The notes beneath the pieces are model-generated. The model saw only the letters and a list, made by a program, of their open reading frames with translations. It was not told the DNA's origin and made no database searches. Shown piece by piece: positions 22,870-34,183 of a stretch of 39,936 nucleotides of DNA (position 1 is its first letter; each line of letters opens with the position of its first letter). This DNA comes from Theristus sp. LFF4_11 (Eukaryota; Nematoda; Chromadorea; Monhysterida; Xyalidae), in contig JASANC010004765.1 of NCBI GenBank assembly GCA_030248135.1, forward strand, positions 1 to 39,936. The letters are read 5' to 3'. The position numbers and the translations under genes are program-made.

Positions 22870-25846
22870 ATGTTGTACGGCATCGCCGTTGTCGCGTGCG
22901 TCACATTCAGCAGCAGTGGTGCTCTGTTGCATCAACAGCAAAGCAACGCACGCCAAGTGCACTCACTCGACGGACTCTGGTCGTTTGTCCGCGAGCCGAA
23001 AAACTCGCCCGGCTATGGCTTCGAACAAAAGTGGTACACGCGCAACATCGCACACTTTGAGGTTTGCTGAAGTGTCACTGTAACTTTTGTTGATCAACTA
23101 AAGTGAAACAAGCAAGTGAACAGAACAGCACACAAATGCCAGTGCCGAGTGCCTACAACGACGTGACGCAAGACCGAGCTGACCGCGACCACGTTGGCTG
23201 GGTCTGGTATCAGCGCACTTTTTGCATCCCAAAAACGTGCGTCAACAAGAACCGTGTGCTCTTGAGATTTGGCAGTGTCAACTATTTTGCGGTTGTGGTT
23301 AGTTATCGATTATTTCTGTTTGGTCATACAGTTAAACTTTGTAGAAATGAATGGAAAAATAAGTTTTTTTTTGTTTTCGATGAGTTACATTGTATTTTTA
23401 TTCAGTTTCTAAATGGTCAACTGATCGCTAATCATACCGGCGGTCATTTGCCATTTGAAGCAGAAATCAGCGACTTTCTAAACGCCGGGAAAAACTGCAA
23501 CCAATTGACAGTAGCTGTGAACAACACACTCGATCACAACACTATTCCACCGGGCGAATTCACGTATAAAAATAATGACCTGCTGTGCGTCATCATATTT
23601 ATTTTTCGTTTGTCTTTTTATGTGTTTCTCACGGTCAAGGTATTTTTAGATACCCGAAAGGATTCTTTGAGATGACAACCGATTTCGATTTCTTCAACTA
23701 TGCTGGGATTTTGAGATCGGTTTACTTGTACACCACCAGCAGCAGGCAGTACTTGATAGACATCACATTGAATACGTCAATAAACGGTTGGTTTACTCGT
23801 CATCGAAAACTTTCACAAGAATATCCAACGCATGTGGCACAAATTTGCGCAGGCACGCTGCACGTGGTGGCCGAGATCGGCGGCACCGAGCAGTCTGCAG
23901 TGCGTGCGGGGGTGCACGTGCAGGACACACACGAGCACGTGATCGCTGTGCACAGGCACTCCGCCCGCCGCGACGCCACCGAACGCAACACGACGCTGCT
24001 GCATTTCCGGCTGCACATCGACAAACCGAGACTGTGGTGGCCGCTCGGCATGCGCAGGCCGGTCGCATATCTCTACAAAATGATGGTTCGTCTGTTATCG
24101 CAACCTTCTACTGTGGCTATACACATTTCTTCGATGCACGGTCTTGCAGCTTGAACTGCAAAATCCAGCAGACGCATCAGCCGACGTTTATGATTCGTAC
24201 ACGTTGAGCTTCGGTTTTCGGTCGGTTGCGGTGACGAAGAATCGGTTGTTGATCAACGGACAGCCATTCTACTGCACCGGATTTGGCATGCATGAGGACT
24301 CTGATGTCCGTTGTCTGTGAAGCAGTCTTCCACTTTTGTTTGTATGATCGGTTATGTTTCTCCCGAGACTCAATGCGCGCATAGGTAGGTAAATGATTAG
24401 CAGGTTCGATTTCAGATACGCGGTCGTGGCTTCGATGCGGTGATGATGACGAAAGACTTGAATGCACTGCAGTGGCTCGGCGGCAACTGCATGCGAACGT
24501 CGCACTACCCGTACGCAGAGCAACGATATTTCGAGTGTGACCGCCGCGGAATCGTGCTCATCGGTGAAACGCCAGCCGTTGGCGCACGGTCGCAACTGAA
24601 CGTTGCACGCACAATACAAACGAAAGCACCTTAACAGGCCATGTTTTCTTGCCTCTTCCAGCTATTTCACAGACGCAAATCGTGTCACACACGAATCGAT
24701 GCTGCGTGACATGATCGAAAGGGACAAGAATCATCCTTCAGTGATCGCGTGGTCAATCAGCAACGAGCCTGAGACGCAGCGCCACGACGCTCGCTCTTAC
24801 TATGAGTTCGTTTCGTTTGTGCTGTTTTGTTATCAATGTTTGATGAAAATAGCGCGAAAGTTTGTGTTAATTAATGGCAATTATCGTCAGACATCTGATC
24901 AACGTAGCGCATCAATTGGACCCAAGTCGCCCAGTGACCATTGTCTACGGTGGCAAGTCCACCGCGTACACCGACCAAACGGTATACAGTGCTCGATTTG
25001 TTTTATCGGTTTTGTCACAAGACGCCAGTGGAGATTTGACAAAACTGCAAACAGCGAACCTCCATGTTCACAGGGTTTTTTACAGGCTGATCTGGTGGAC
25101 TTTCTCTGTATAAATCGGTACTACGGTTGGTACATTGATGTGGGCCACCCTGAGACCATCTTCAATCGTCTCGTGTTTGACCTGCTCTCCTGGAATGCAA
25201 AGTTTGCAAAGCCGATCATGATGACTGAGTACGGTGCAGGAGCAGTGGCCGGTCTCAACGCGGTGTGTTCGGTGTTTTTTCATGTTGAATTGTCGCGTGC
25301 GCAGCGTTGTTGTGCTCATCACTGTTATTCTTGTTCCACTTCATTTGCAAGCAACCGTCGATTGACTTCACGGAAGCGTATCAAGTTGAGATTCTCGAAG
25401 AAACACATGCTGCGTTCGACTTTCTACGATCGAACTACAGTTTCCTAGTCGGCGAGATGCTCTGGAATTTTGCTGATTTCATGACACAGCAAGGTGGCCA
25501 ATCAGAAAATTGATATTGTTTTTTGTTTGTAAAAGAAAAGAAAACAGACTCAAGGTCAAGACAGACGTCAAACAGTTGCACCGGTTTGGTGGCACCATAA
25601 ACCAACGGAGAAGCATGTCGTGTCATGTGTATTGCAACAGCTTGTCACTATTCAGGTGTAAATCGAGTTGCGGGCAACCGCAAGGGAGTGATGACCAGGC
25701 AACGACAGCCAAAGTTGGCCGCATACGCCATACGCCAGCGCTATTGGCGACTCAGACTCTGCTCGTCATCGTATCACTGCGGCACTTTTCACTGGGAATC
25801 TCCCACAGAACCGCTGGAGACGGACATTTGTGGTGATGCCGATTAG
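22870..25846 (+). CDS. GUSB: Beta-glucuronidase (glycoside hydrolase family 2), complete
   Basis: Twelve exons: 22870-23061, 23124-23297, 23406-23584, 23650-23786, 23853-24085, 24150-24305, 24416-24588, 24662-24805, 24891-24981, 25086-25262, 25352-25493, 25656-25846 (stop TAG), giving 662 aa; human GUSB is 651. It removes terminal beta-glucuronic acid from glycosaminoglycans and conjugates, normally in lysosomes. [18 protein letters not shown] is a likely signal peptide. The sugar-binding N-domain ([19 protein letters not shown]), the Ig-like middle domain (LWWPLGM) and the TIM barrel follow. Glu450 in ISNEP is the acid/base and Glu541 in MMTEYGAG the nucleophile, almost exactly at the human positions 451 and 540. 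The RTSHYPYAE and WNFADFMT blocks are intact. The usual DE-C-P stretch reads GETPAVGA, an acidic-to-Gly change worth checking. Intron 23787-23852 (66 nt) is stopless and a multiple of three. Confidence 0.95.
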
Positions 25847-26938
25847 AGGCTCTGCCACCTGGTGTCATCAGTGAACATAACACTGCGTGCTTTTCTGATG
25901 ATTTTCAGTGACGTATTTTTCTACACATTGCGGCCACGACCACCCGTCTGATAAAGAACAGAGTTGTTGAAAATATTTCTTTTGTTTTCTTCCGATGGTT
26001 GGCATTGCTTAGTCGAAGCCCACTGGGTTGTGCAAGGAAATAAACGCCGCACACAGCAACACAGCATCCGCTGGCTCGGTGTTGGTAATTGAAAACGGCA
26101 CACGCAGCCAATGATCGTGGAAATGTAATGGAAGTGCACCTGCGATTGACACTCCTTCGCAAATTTTGAATTAAAAAGAAAATGAACAATTCACCAACGT
26201 ATGTCGGTTTATCGAAAACATACTTTGTGGTAGTGCTTTGTTGTGCAGTTGCTGCAATGGTTTTGTCATTGAAAATGTGTCACTTTCATGCAACCTCAGG
26301 CAAAACAAGTTTATGAATCAAAACAACTACGCACCCAAAATGAGAAAACACATGTACAGTATTCATCACTGGCATTTGCCAAATGAACGAAAAACAATTT
26401 TATTTCCTCCTGTTCTTCCTCTGTTTTTTCAGATCAATTGCAGCCGTTTCATTTCGAAAGGTCTTGCTTGAAAATACTGGTTGGCTTATAATTTTTAAGC
26501 ATCGCTTATTTTGATTAGCTCTTAATGTTTGATTGCGTCCATATTTTTTGCGCCGCTGAAAATGCATTCATTTGTCGAATAGCTGAGAGCAAAAGCACAT
26601 TTTGCTAAAATTAGTTTCTTTGCGTGACACTCGCCTTCTTTTCAACGATTTCCAAAAATTTGCAGCTGCCGTTTTATTGAAACTTGAACAATACATCGGT
26701 TCTGGAGGTTTAAGAATCTTTTGCTTATTGCTTCACTGCTGAATGCTTCACATGGGGAATGCCTGTACGAAATTATTCTTTATCAATTTTACTCATTCCA
26801 ACATGAGCTGGTGTCCACCCGAGTTCATCCAGCCGTTGCATCATTTTTATGGACGAAGCGAATGTGTACACTATTAGCTACCTGCCTATTTCAGAGTGCG
26901 AGTGTTGTTTCGATTGCACACAGAAGTCGTACGCGCCA
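25847..26938. other. Intergenic spacer
   Basis: No coding exon is supported. It contains the probable GUSB polyadenylation signal at 26039 and, near its right end, a TATTTCAG acceptor-like site (ending 26894) just upstream of the candidate peptide precursor. Confidence 0.5.
26039..26044 (+). terminator. Probable polyadenylation signal of GUSB
   Basis: AATAAA lies about 190 nt past the GUSB stop codon, the first canonical hexamer I noticed downstream. Confidence 0.5.
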
Positions 26939-27241
26939 ATGGACAGCACGGGCGTCTCACTGGGTTGTTGTGTGCTGCTGGGCATGCTGCTCGTCGGCGG
27001 GGACACGTCGCTGTTGCTGACGCAGTCACGGCCACGCCACTTGTATCGGCCGGTGCACCTGCAGCCGATCGCAGCGCGTCGCTCGTGGCCGGGCGTGTCA
27101 CAATTCGGCGACAGCGACCAGCCACTGTCGGACGTGTACGAGCAGCTGGCACGCGTCGGCAAACGCGCCGCACTGGTCGCACGCAGCGACGCCGCGCTCG
27201 ACGGCCACCAGTGGCGTCTGATGCGCAACAGGTTCACATGA
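26939..27241 (+). CDS. Candidate neuropeptide precursor, 100 aa
   Basis: The frame is strongly G/C-biased at third positions, like the confirmed exons here, so it is probably coding. From ATG 26939 it reads MDSTGVSLGCCVLLGMLLVG, a hydrophobic signal-like start, with GDTS after it. A basic stretch ends at Arg47-Arg48. A 25-residue segment starting SWPGVSQFGD and ending EQLARV (49-73) is followed by Gly74 and Lys75-Arg76. RR at one end and GKR at the other is the classic layout of an amidated peptide cut by proprotein convertases. A -LARVamide ending recalls the -ARVamide and -PRVamide ends of CAPA-like peptides, but I recognise no family by full sequence. A TATTTCAG acceptor-like site lies about 45 nt upstream, so this may be the first or second exon. 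A CAG|GTTCAC donor at about 27231 could extend the gene beyond the in-frame TGA (27239-27241). The frame also stays open upstream to an ATG at 26849, which would give a Cys-rich N-terminus instead. Confidence 0.45.
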   Translation: MDSTGVSLGCCVLLGMLLVGGDTSLLLTQSRPRHLYRPVHLQPIAARRSWPGVSQFGDSDQPLSDVYEQLARVGKRAALVARSDAALDGHQWRLMRNRFT

Positions 27242-27321
27242 ACATGTGGGGCTGCATGAGCACACCCTGTATTTGTGATCGCTTGGTTTGCTGCGCACGA
27301 AACATTGAGTATTGTGAATTA

Positions 27322-27536
27322 TTCAAACGTGTCCAGACTAAAATGACGTCATTTGCTTTAAAAACGCCCGTTTGTCAAAGTACAGGCACTAAAATTTCAG
27401 TTTGGTGTGACTGATTCGACATTCACCATTTGTTTACGGGAAGAAATCGGCTAAACGGAAAGTGTGGTTTGCTGTGAACGGCAAGCGCATGTTTGGCGGC
27501 GCGGCGCATGACATCATTTCAGTGGGACACGTTTGA
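27322..27536 (+). mobile_element. MITE, family A, copy 1
   Basis: 215 bp bounded by TTCAAACGTGTCC and its reverse complement GGACACGTTTGAA. Similarity of the two ends extends inward through ATGACGTCAT-type sequence for about 30 bp. It is highly similar along its length to 32703-32903, for example over CATTTGTTTACGGGAAGAAA. Both copies are followed by AAAATAGGTCA, so the element may extend slightly. It lies 80 bp past the candidate peptide gene. No open frame. Confidence 0.88.
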
Positions 27537-29234
27537 AAAAATAGGTCATAATCGCATAAAATTTGTTTAATAATAGAAAATGTGCAAATGATTTTTGAGC
27601 AAAGATACACTGTTGTGTTTTCTGTTTTCTAAACGCGGTTTCGCAGCTGCGTTAACATGTTTTTTTTGTTAATTCAGAAATGAATTTTTACAGAAGGATG
27701 TCTATGTTGATCTTTGGACATAATGCACTTCAAAAATCCTTACTTGAAACGACAAAAAATGTTAACGCAGCTGCAGAATCGGGTATAGTTTCGCTTCGCT
27801 CATTCATTCCGTTAACACTTTTTTTATTCATCAAACTTTCTGAAATGAAAAAATTTGCACAATGCTGTCAGTCAGTAAGTTTTTTTAGGTAGATCGGTGA
27901 GGTTGATGAAGAATCTCACTGGGAACACACAACAAATACAGAGTACACTGGATTACAGTCACGTGCAATGCAAACACTCAGCTCGTCATGGATAGAAAAA
28001 ATATGAAACAACACCCGTTAAACGCCTAGAAACCCTATCTGACAAGTCAATCTATAATTTTGTTTTTGTACAACAGGAATCACAAACAGCCAGAAGTGGG
28101 TAAAAACGACAATTTTGCCGTTCCACATGTGAAAACAAAAAAACAAATTGCATGAACTTACATGTGAACAAACTTGCAGTTAAAATAAACCAAAGTTGTT
28201 TTTTGGAGGTTTGGAGCAGCTTACATGTTTTGAGGTGCATTCATGGAATAGTATTCAGCAGCGCATAGCTAATAAGCACGCTGAAAATGCGCGTTCATGA
28301 AAAAACATTTCAACGCACAGGCCTTTTTAACTGTGTGATTTGCACAGTGATTCTTTTTGCGTAAAGCAATTTCAGCTCTAATCAAGCTATGAGAGTTCTG
28401 CTACAAATTCACCATGCACCACTAGAGCAAATACGTAATCGCAATAATGCAATCGAATTATAAAGAGCTGAAACTTCATGAAACTAGCAACAATGAGTGA
28501 ACGGCTCAAAATAATAAAACACCGTAACAAGCACTTTTAAAGGTTTAAAAAATGCGTTTGGTTCAACAATTTTTTAACACACCTTCTGATTCCAGCTACG
28601 TGCCTGAAATGCCAGTAATAAATGAAAACAGTCATAACAATAAACCAAATATTAAAACAGAGCAACTATGTATTAAAAAACATATTGTACAAATTTGTCA
28701 CCGGTGCGAAAATGGAAAGATCTGCAAAGCATTGTGAGAACTAAAACAATACATGTGCTGCTCAAACCAATATATTTTCTATACCAGATACAAATACAAT
28801 GTAGCACTACATGGGAATGAAGGATCTGAAAGGAAAGCCAAATACCACGATAATTACCACAATGTGACGAGAAAAAAATCACAGGTAGATTCAAACTGAT
28901 TGAACAGCGTATGCAACATTAGGTAGCCTGAACAAGACGTGTTTTTTGTAAGCCTTCGGTTTTTGTTATATACAAAGCGAACTCGCTGTTGTTAACATTG
29001 TCACTGCCTGCGTCAAGCAAATCTTGTTACACCGAAGACGCACGTTGTGTTCTCACAAATTTGACGCCGGTAAAACCAGCGCAGCGCCACGCGTCTTTTG
29101 CGGTAAAAATTGGTCGAGAACGTCGAGATCCATAGAAAGTCGCTCGTCAAAGCTGATCCACGAACTTTGTTTCTATTGGCCACCAGACTATTGTTTAGTG
29201 CAGCAAGCTGGACAACGCTGTCCACGCTGCTTCG
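27537..29234. other. AT-rich intergenic stretch
   Basis: No gene supported. It contains short homopolymer-rich frames only. Its right end should hold the 3'UTR of the NCKX gene read from the other strand. Around 28236-28275 there is a partial match to a segment of the DUF1679 intron near 2965-3005. Confidence 0.45.
28236..28275 (+). repeat. Partial interspersed repeat also seen near 2965-3005
   Basis: CATTCATGGAATAGTATTCA followed by GCAGCGCATAGCTA resembles CATTCATGAAACAGTATTTA followed by GTGGCGCGTAGCTG at about 2971-3004, roughly 80 percent identical over 35 bp. It is probably a fragment of another dispersed element. Confidence 0.45.
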
Positions 29235-32200
29235 CTACTTATTCCTTTCCAAATAATAAATGCAAGATCCGGAACCGATGAAGCACGTCAGTTGGTCCAT
29301 TTCGAGTGCAATTGCAATGACACAGAACACGCAGTACGCGAGTATCATGACCAAACCAAAGAGTTTATGCATGCGCCAGTTGCATGCGGCGATTGCGATG
29401 ACCAATATAATCAGCATCACAAACAGCATGCCCACGGAGCAGACCAGTCCTTTGCTGATGACCGGAATGAACGGCTTTGGGTCACCAAGCAGTGCGTACA
29501 CAAGGAAATACGACAACCACGGAATTGGTAGACTGAAAAATGGTAGAAAAATGCTAGTGTTTCTGCAGTTAGAAGTTGCGAAACGAGCAAATTGCACATG
29601 ACACACCCGCAGCAGACGTCGAATATGTTGCTGCCAACGGAGCTGCTGACAGCCATGTCACCGAAGCCTTTGCGCGCCACAATGACGCTCGTGATCAAGT
29701 CGGGGATGCTGGTGCCAGCCGCCAGCAGTGTGTACCCCATGATCTCAAACACACAATGCCACTCATTTCATGAGTTCTGCGTTGTTTTTGGTTTTTCAAA
29801 ATTGTTGTGCTGCAAGAGAGCGACGTCGAACCTCGATTGGAATTTGAAACGTTTCTCCAAGCACCGTCGCCCACCAGACCATCAAATACGAGAACACAGC
29901 AATCCAGAGAATGCTGCCAACGAACGTGATGACGAACCATTTCCTTGACTCCTATAATCAAGCCAAAAGTGCTGTTGTTACAGGTGTTGTTACAAAAAGC
30001 CAAAAAGCGCATTATTGCAATCACATATCTAGATACAACAGCACTGTGTAACGCAACGCACTGCTTTGCGAACGTCGGGCAACGTCAACCAGAGCGGCAC
30101 AACGATCGGTGCCAGCAGCACGTACGTCAGTCGTTTGCGATTGGTGTCCGGCCAGCTCATGTCCAGCGGCTCCTCTGCCTCTTCCTGCGCTTCCTCGATC
30201 GTTTGCTCGTGTGCCTGAACATCCAAAAACAGTGGCCCTGGTGACCGTGGTGTGTGCGTAATGGCCAATGCAAAGCGGTGTGCCACCAACCGGATGTGCC
30301 CATTGGTCGTCTGCCTTGCCGTTTGGTTGCATCACAGTGGGCGGGTCCGGCGTGCTAACGCTCTGATTTGTTGTTACAACCGAGTACTGGAAGGGGAACG
30401 CAAGAGAGAAATACAAAACGGTGTGCTGCAACCTTGAACAAGCAAGGCAGCTCCGTTTGATTCTACCGAACACATGCGAGTGCTGTGTCACCGTGCTCAC
30501 TCACCTCCGGTGGTCGCGTCTTCGTCGCCGTTGCATTGTTGTCCGTCTGCGATTCGTCCGACGGTGTGCCAGGCACTGCAATGTGAAAAGGTAGTGAAGC
30601 GAGGCCACGTTTCATTGAATTGGCATTCAGGTTAGACAGGATTCGCTTTTTCAAACACGGCAAATGAACATTTTAACATTCTGTACGTGCAATTATGCAA
30701 CGCAATATACTGTGGTGAACACCAACATCGATTCAACTTGTGTACACAAAAATAAATAGTGGCAGCACAAAGTCGAAAACAACTGAAACCAATAAAATAG
30801 AAGAGTTTAGTGGCAGCAGCGCAAAGTGAAGTGTGAGCAAACCATTGGGAGCAACATTCAGCTGCGTACCGTCGACGTGGTCCGGAACAAAATTAGGATT
30901 GTTGTGCCAGACGACTTTGCCGCCGACGGGCTGCCCGTTTTGCGCTGAAGCTACACCCTGAGCACAGCCAAAAGAAACACCGATTGCTCCTCTGCTTACT
31001 CAACTAAAGTTTACAAAAACAGTAAATCATATTTTTAAAACGCAAAAAAATAACAAAAGAAAAACTAAAACAGCAGCGGTCTCCCGGAGTTGCCGAGTGC
31101 TTGAAGTACCTTTTGCAATGCATTTTTATCCAGCACCAGTTTTACGCTTGCAACGCCTTCAAGGTGAACATGGGAGTTATCTTGGTGCGCTAAAAGCACA
31201 AAAAAAAACAGAATTACAGCAACTGAACTCTCAGCTTCATCGGCACAGTTTCAAAACGCAATTAACCGGCAGCCCGTGGTTACTGAAAAGAAGTTGCATT
31301 GGAAATGAGTTTAAAAAGGAAAAGCACCGCAAAGTTAAGCAAAGCCACAAACGACACAAACAGATAAGCAAACACAGTCAATGGGGTACATGAATTGTTT
31401 TTTAATCACGAAAAATGAATTGAACAGCATAAAAACAGCCAACTGCTGCCGTGGGGACATTGAGAATTGCAACTTAGGCTCTCTACCGAATACAACAACC
31501 TGGATGCGCATTGCCGTGAATTTCAGACGCCGGCACAACCATATTTTTGTGAAACACGAGCGCTTTCAATGAATTCGGCGCATGTGGCTGGTTTACAAAC
31601 GCTAGAAAATATGTAACGACATGATTACTTCCACTTTAGGAGTGTAGATGAACAACGTCCCGAACAGGCTGAGAGACAGAAGCTCTTCCCGTGTACGCAG
31701 AAAACTACAGAAAGAGTTGTGCGTTGAAGCGTCAGATGAAAGAACCACAAAAGTAAACGTCAGCGAGCTACCGGTTAATCTTTCTGTGTAAGGAGTTTTG
31801 AAAACCAAACAAAAAAACCAGCGTGGGTGAACTGCGCATGGTGTCCGGGTGCACTTACATTCATTCAGATGCTCCAACGGTTGCACCATCAGTTGCACAA
31901 TGCCGCCGCGGTACATGGCGCCGTTGTGCAGAATGTTGTTCGGCATGTGACTCGGCCGACGGCTGTTTTTGAGGCTCATACGACGCTGCGGGTGCTGTTT
32001 GTCGCCAGCGCCATTCGGCGTCACGCCGTCAGCGACCACCACCGCTGGTACACCCTGTAATAGAACGAATGTGTCAAAGGGAAAACAACGCTGCTTTTGT
32101 TTCTGTTGTCGTGCTCATTCCAGCGCCACATAAAAAGATTTTGTTTCAAAAGATGTTGCAATAAATGTGTTTTTGAGAACAGTATTCTCTCATCACATAT

Positions 32201-34183
32201 TTTCGTATTTTTTAGTTTTTAGCAGAAAAAAATCAACAAACGGCCGCGTAAAATAAAACCATCCGAATCGGTCGTTCTTCAATCCAATCCCACTGAACTG
32301 TACCTGACGATCAGGCTCGCCCAATAGTAGTTCCGGTATAGGTCCGAAACAGCAAGTTTTTGTGTAATTTGAAAACCAAACACTGACCGCCGAGGCGATT
32401 CCATTGCTGATGATTTGCTGCGGCGCCGGTGAGCTGTCGACGTTTGAGTTCACGTCAGAGGCGCCCGAGGAGAGCACCTGAGAGCGACCGAGCAGCCGGG
32501 TGCGCACCCACATCTCGGTCGGCTCGTTGTACTTCATGAACAGACAGTAGCAGATGTAGATGACGAACAGGATCAATGCCTCCCACCACATGACCATCTC
32601 GTCGACGAACGACAGCACGATCACGCCCAGCGCTAGCACGTAAAATGATACATCGCTGCAATATGACGGCCACTTGAAGCCGATGATAATATTGTGCATT
32701 CATTCAAACGTGTCCGCACTAAAAGGACGTCATTTCCTTTAAAAACACCCGTTTGTCAAAGTGCAGGCCAGTTTGGTGTGACTGCTTCGACATTCACCAT
32801 TTGTTTACGGGAAGAAATCGGTTAAACGGAAAGTCTGGTGTGCTGTGGACGACTAGCGCATGTTTTGCGGCACATGACGTCATTTCAATGGGACACGTTC
32901 GAAAAAATAGGTCACAGATTGATGTTTGGAAGATTCACAAATACATGTACGGCATGGCCGGGTAAACATGGCAGCCTTTTTTCAGGGTGCAAGGAGCGCG
33001 CGAAATTTGAATGAAAGAAAAAACCGTTCAGCAACCCAGTTGTGTGTCAGATATGACGTGTTTTTTTAAACTAATAGATTCTTCGTGCTATTCTGTTCAT
33101 TGCTTTTCTCCCTTGCACACACGATTATTAGGAATTATGTTGGCATTCTCTAAACAGACAACTCCTAGTCTGCGACTGATCTCGCCTTGATGGACTGCTT
33201 TGTTTATAGGGCCATACTGTACATAGTTTTGTTACTGAGCGAACCAACCGGAAGAGAGGCCACCAGGTGAGCTCGAGCACGGTTTTAGAGAAAAGCACAC
33301 AGAATGCCAAGACGAATAAAATGTTGAATGTAGCACTGCCTGAAACGCAACATTTGCACCAGCGCAAGAAATTAGTAAGCACGATTGGTGGCTTGCAAGA
33401 GCAAATTTTCATTGATCATGACCGTTGAAATAAAAAAAGTTCTGATATTACTGATGCGGATGGGAAATTAGTGATAAAAAACCAAACTTTAAAAGATGGT
33501 GCCATGAAAATGATGTTTAGTAACCGCAGCAACTAACCGACAATAGTACCAATGCCGACGTTGTCGTTTGAGATGAACACGCCAATCAGCGACGTGAAGA
33601 ACTCCGGCGCCGAGCCGCCAGCTGCCATGAAGGTGGCGCCAGCGACGTCGTCACTGATCGTCAGCTTCTCCGTGATCACGCCCAGCGCCGGCACAAAGAA
33701 CTCGTCGCAGACGATGGCCAGCGCGACGAACATGTACGCGAGTCCGAGGATGTGCAGCAGGAAAGCGCCGTGACGCCGCGTGCGCTCCGAGAACCAATCG
33801 TCCGGGTACAGCTGTGAGCCGCCGGACGAGCGATTCTGCAGCGCCTCGATGCGCAGACAGCGTTGCTCGACATCGTGCCACGGCCAGGTCGCGTTGGCGG
33901 CTGCCTGCGAGTCGTCGACCGCGCGACGCGCCCGTCTCAGCAGCAGCGGCGTGTCGGCGCTGGCAAACGCGGCGTGTCTTTGGTCTGCTTCCGTGGCAAG
34001 CCCGCTCGCAAGGCTCCTTGTCGGCGATCGATCGGCCGTGTCTGTGACGAGCTCAGCAACGAGCACCGTGGCCGTGAGCGTCCCGGCCAACAGCGCCCCG
34101 CACGCGGACGCCCATTGCCGTCGCACGGCACGACGCTCCTTGTGGTACAACAGACGTGCGCCCTTGCGCGCCGGACTCAGCAT
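29235..34183 (-). CDS. NCKX: Potassium-dependent sodium/calcium exchanger (NCKX, SLC24 family), complete
   Basis: Twelve exons on the minus strand: 34183-33538, 33339-33249, 32655-32388, 32054-31859, 31189-31110, 30957-30843, 30575-30505, 30386-30287, 30237-30062, 29951-29832, 29743-29607, 29532-29235, giving 765 aa with every phase consistent. NCKX proteins extrude Ca2+ and K+ in exchange for Na+ at the plasma membrane. The N-terminus has a hydrophobic segment ([18 protein letters not shown]) and an extracellular loop with NRS and NAT sites. The alpha-1 repeat is [20 protein letters not shown] (Glu194) continuing to GSATFNILF. The alpha-2 repeat is [20 protein letters not shown] (Asp636) continuing to [10 protein letters not shown] (Asp663). 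These acidic residues bind Ca2+ and K+ in the family. [17 protein letters not shown] and [14 protein letters not shown] are also typical. The variable cytosolic loop is encoded by the small exons between 32054 and 30062. Exon 31189-31110 was placed by phase and by its [13 protein letters not shown] segment. The start is the first ATG; a GTG precedes it. Confidence 0.94.
32703..32903 (+). mobile_element. MITE, family A, copy 2 (in NCKX intron 2)
   Basis: 201 bp with the same TTCAAACGTGTCC / GGACACGTTCGAA ends as copy 1, with several small deletions relative to it. It lies inside the NCKX intron 33248-32656, ending about 50 bp from the exon 3 acceptor. Confidence 0.88.
32963..33207 (+). mobile_element. 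MITE-like element, family B, copy 2 (in NCKX intron 2)
   Basis: About 245 bp with ends TAAACATGGCAGCC and, in reverse complement, TAAACAAAGCAGTCC. The inner block GGGTGCAAGGAGCGCGCGAA is shared with the copies at 14037-14288 and 38848-38925. Its right end is about 40 bp from the donor of NCKX exon 2. No coding capacity. Confidence 0.8.

Noticed and set aside
23793..24068. Arg/Cys/Ala-rich minus-strand and alternate plus-strand frames
   Set aside because: Shadows of GUSB exon 5, which carries the conserved LWWPLGM block in the chosen frame.
26896..27414. 172-codon plus-strand Arg-rich frame overlapping the peptide candidate
   Set aside because: The alternative frame (26939-27241) has the higher third-position G/C. 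The longer frame runs into the family A MITE.
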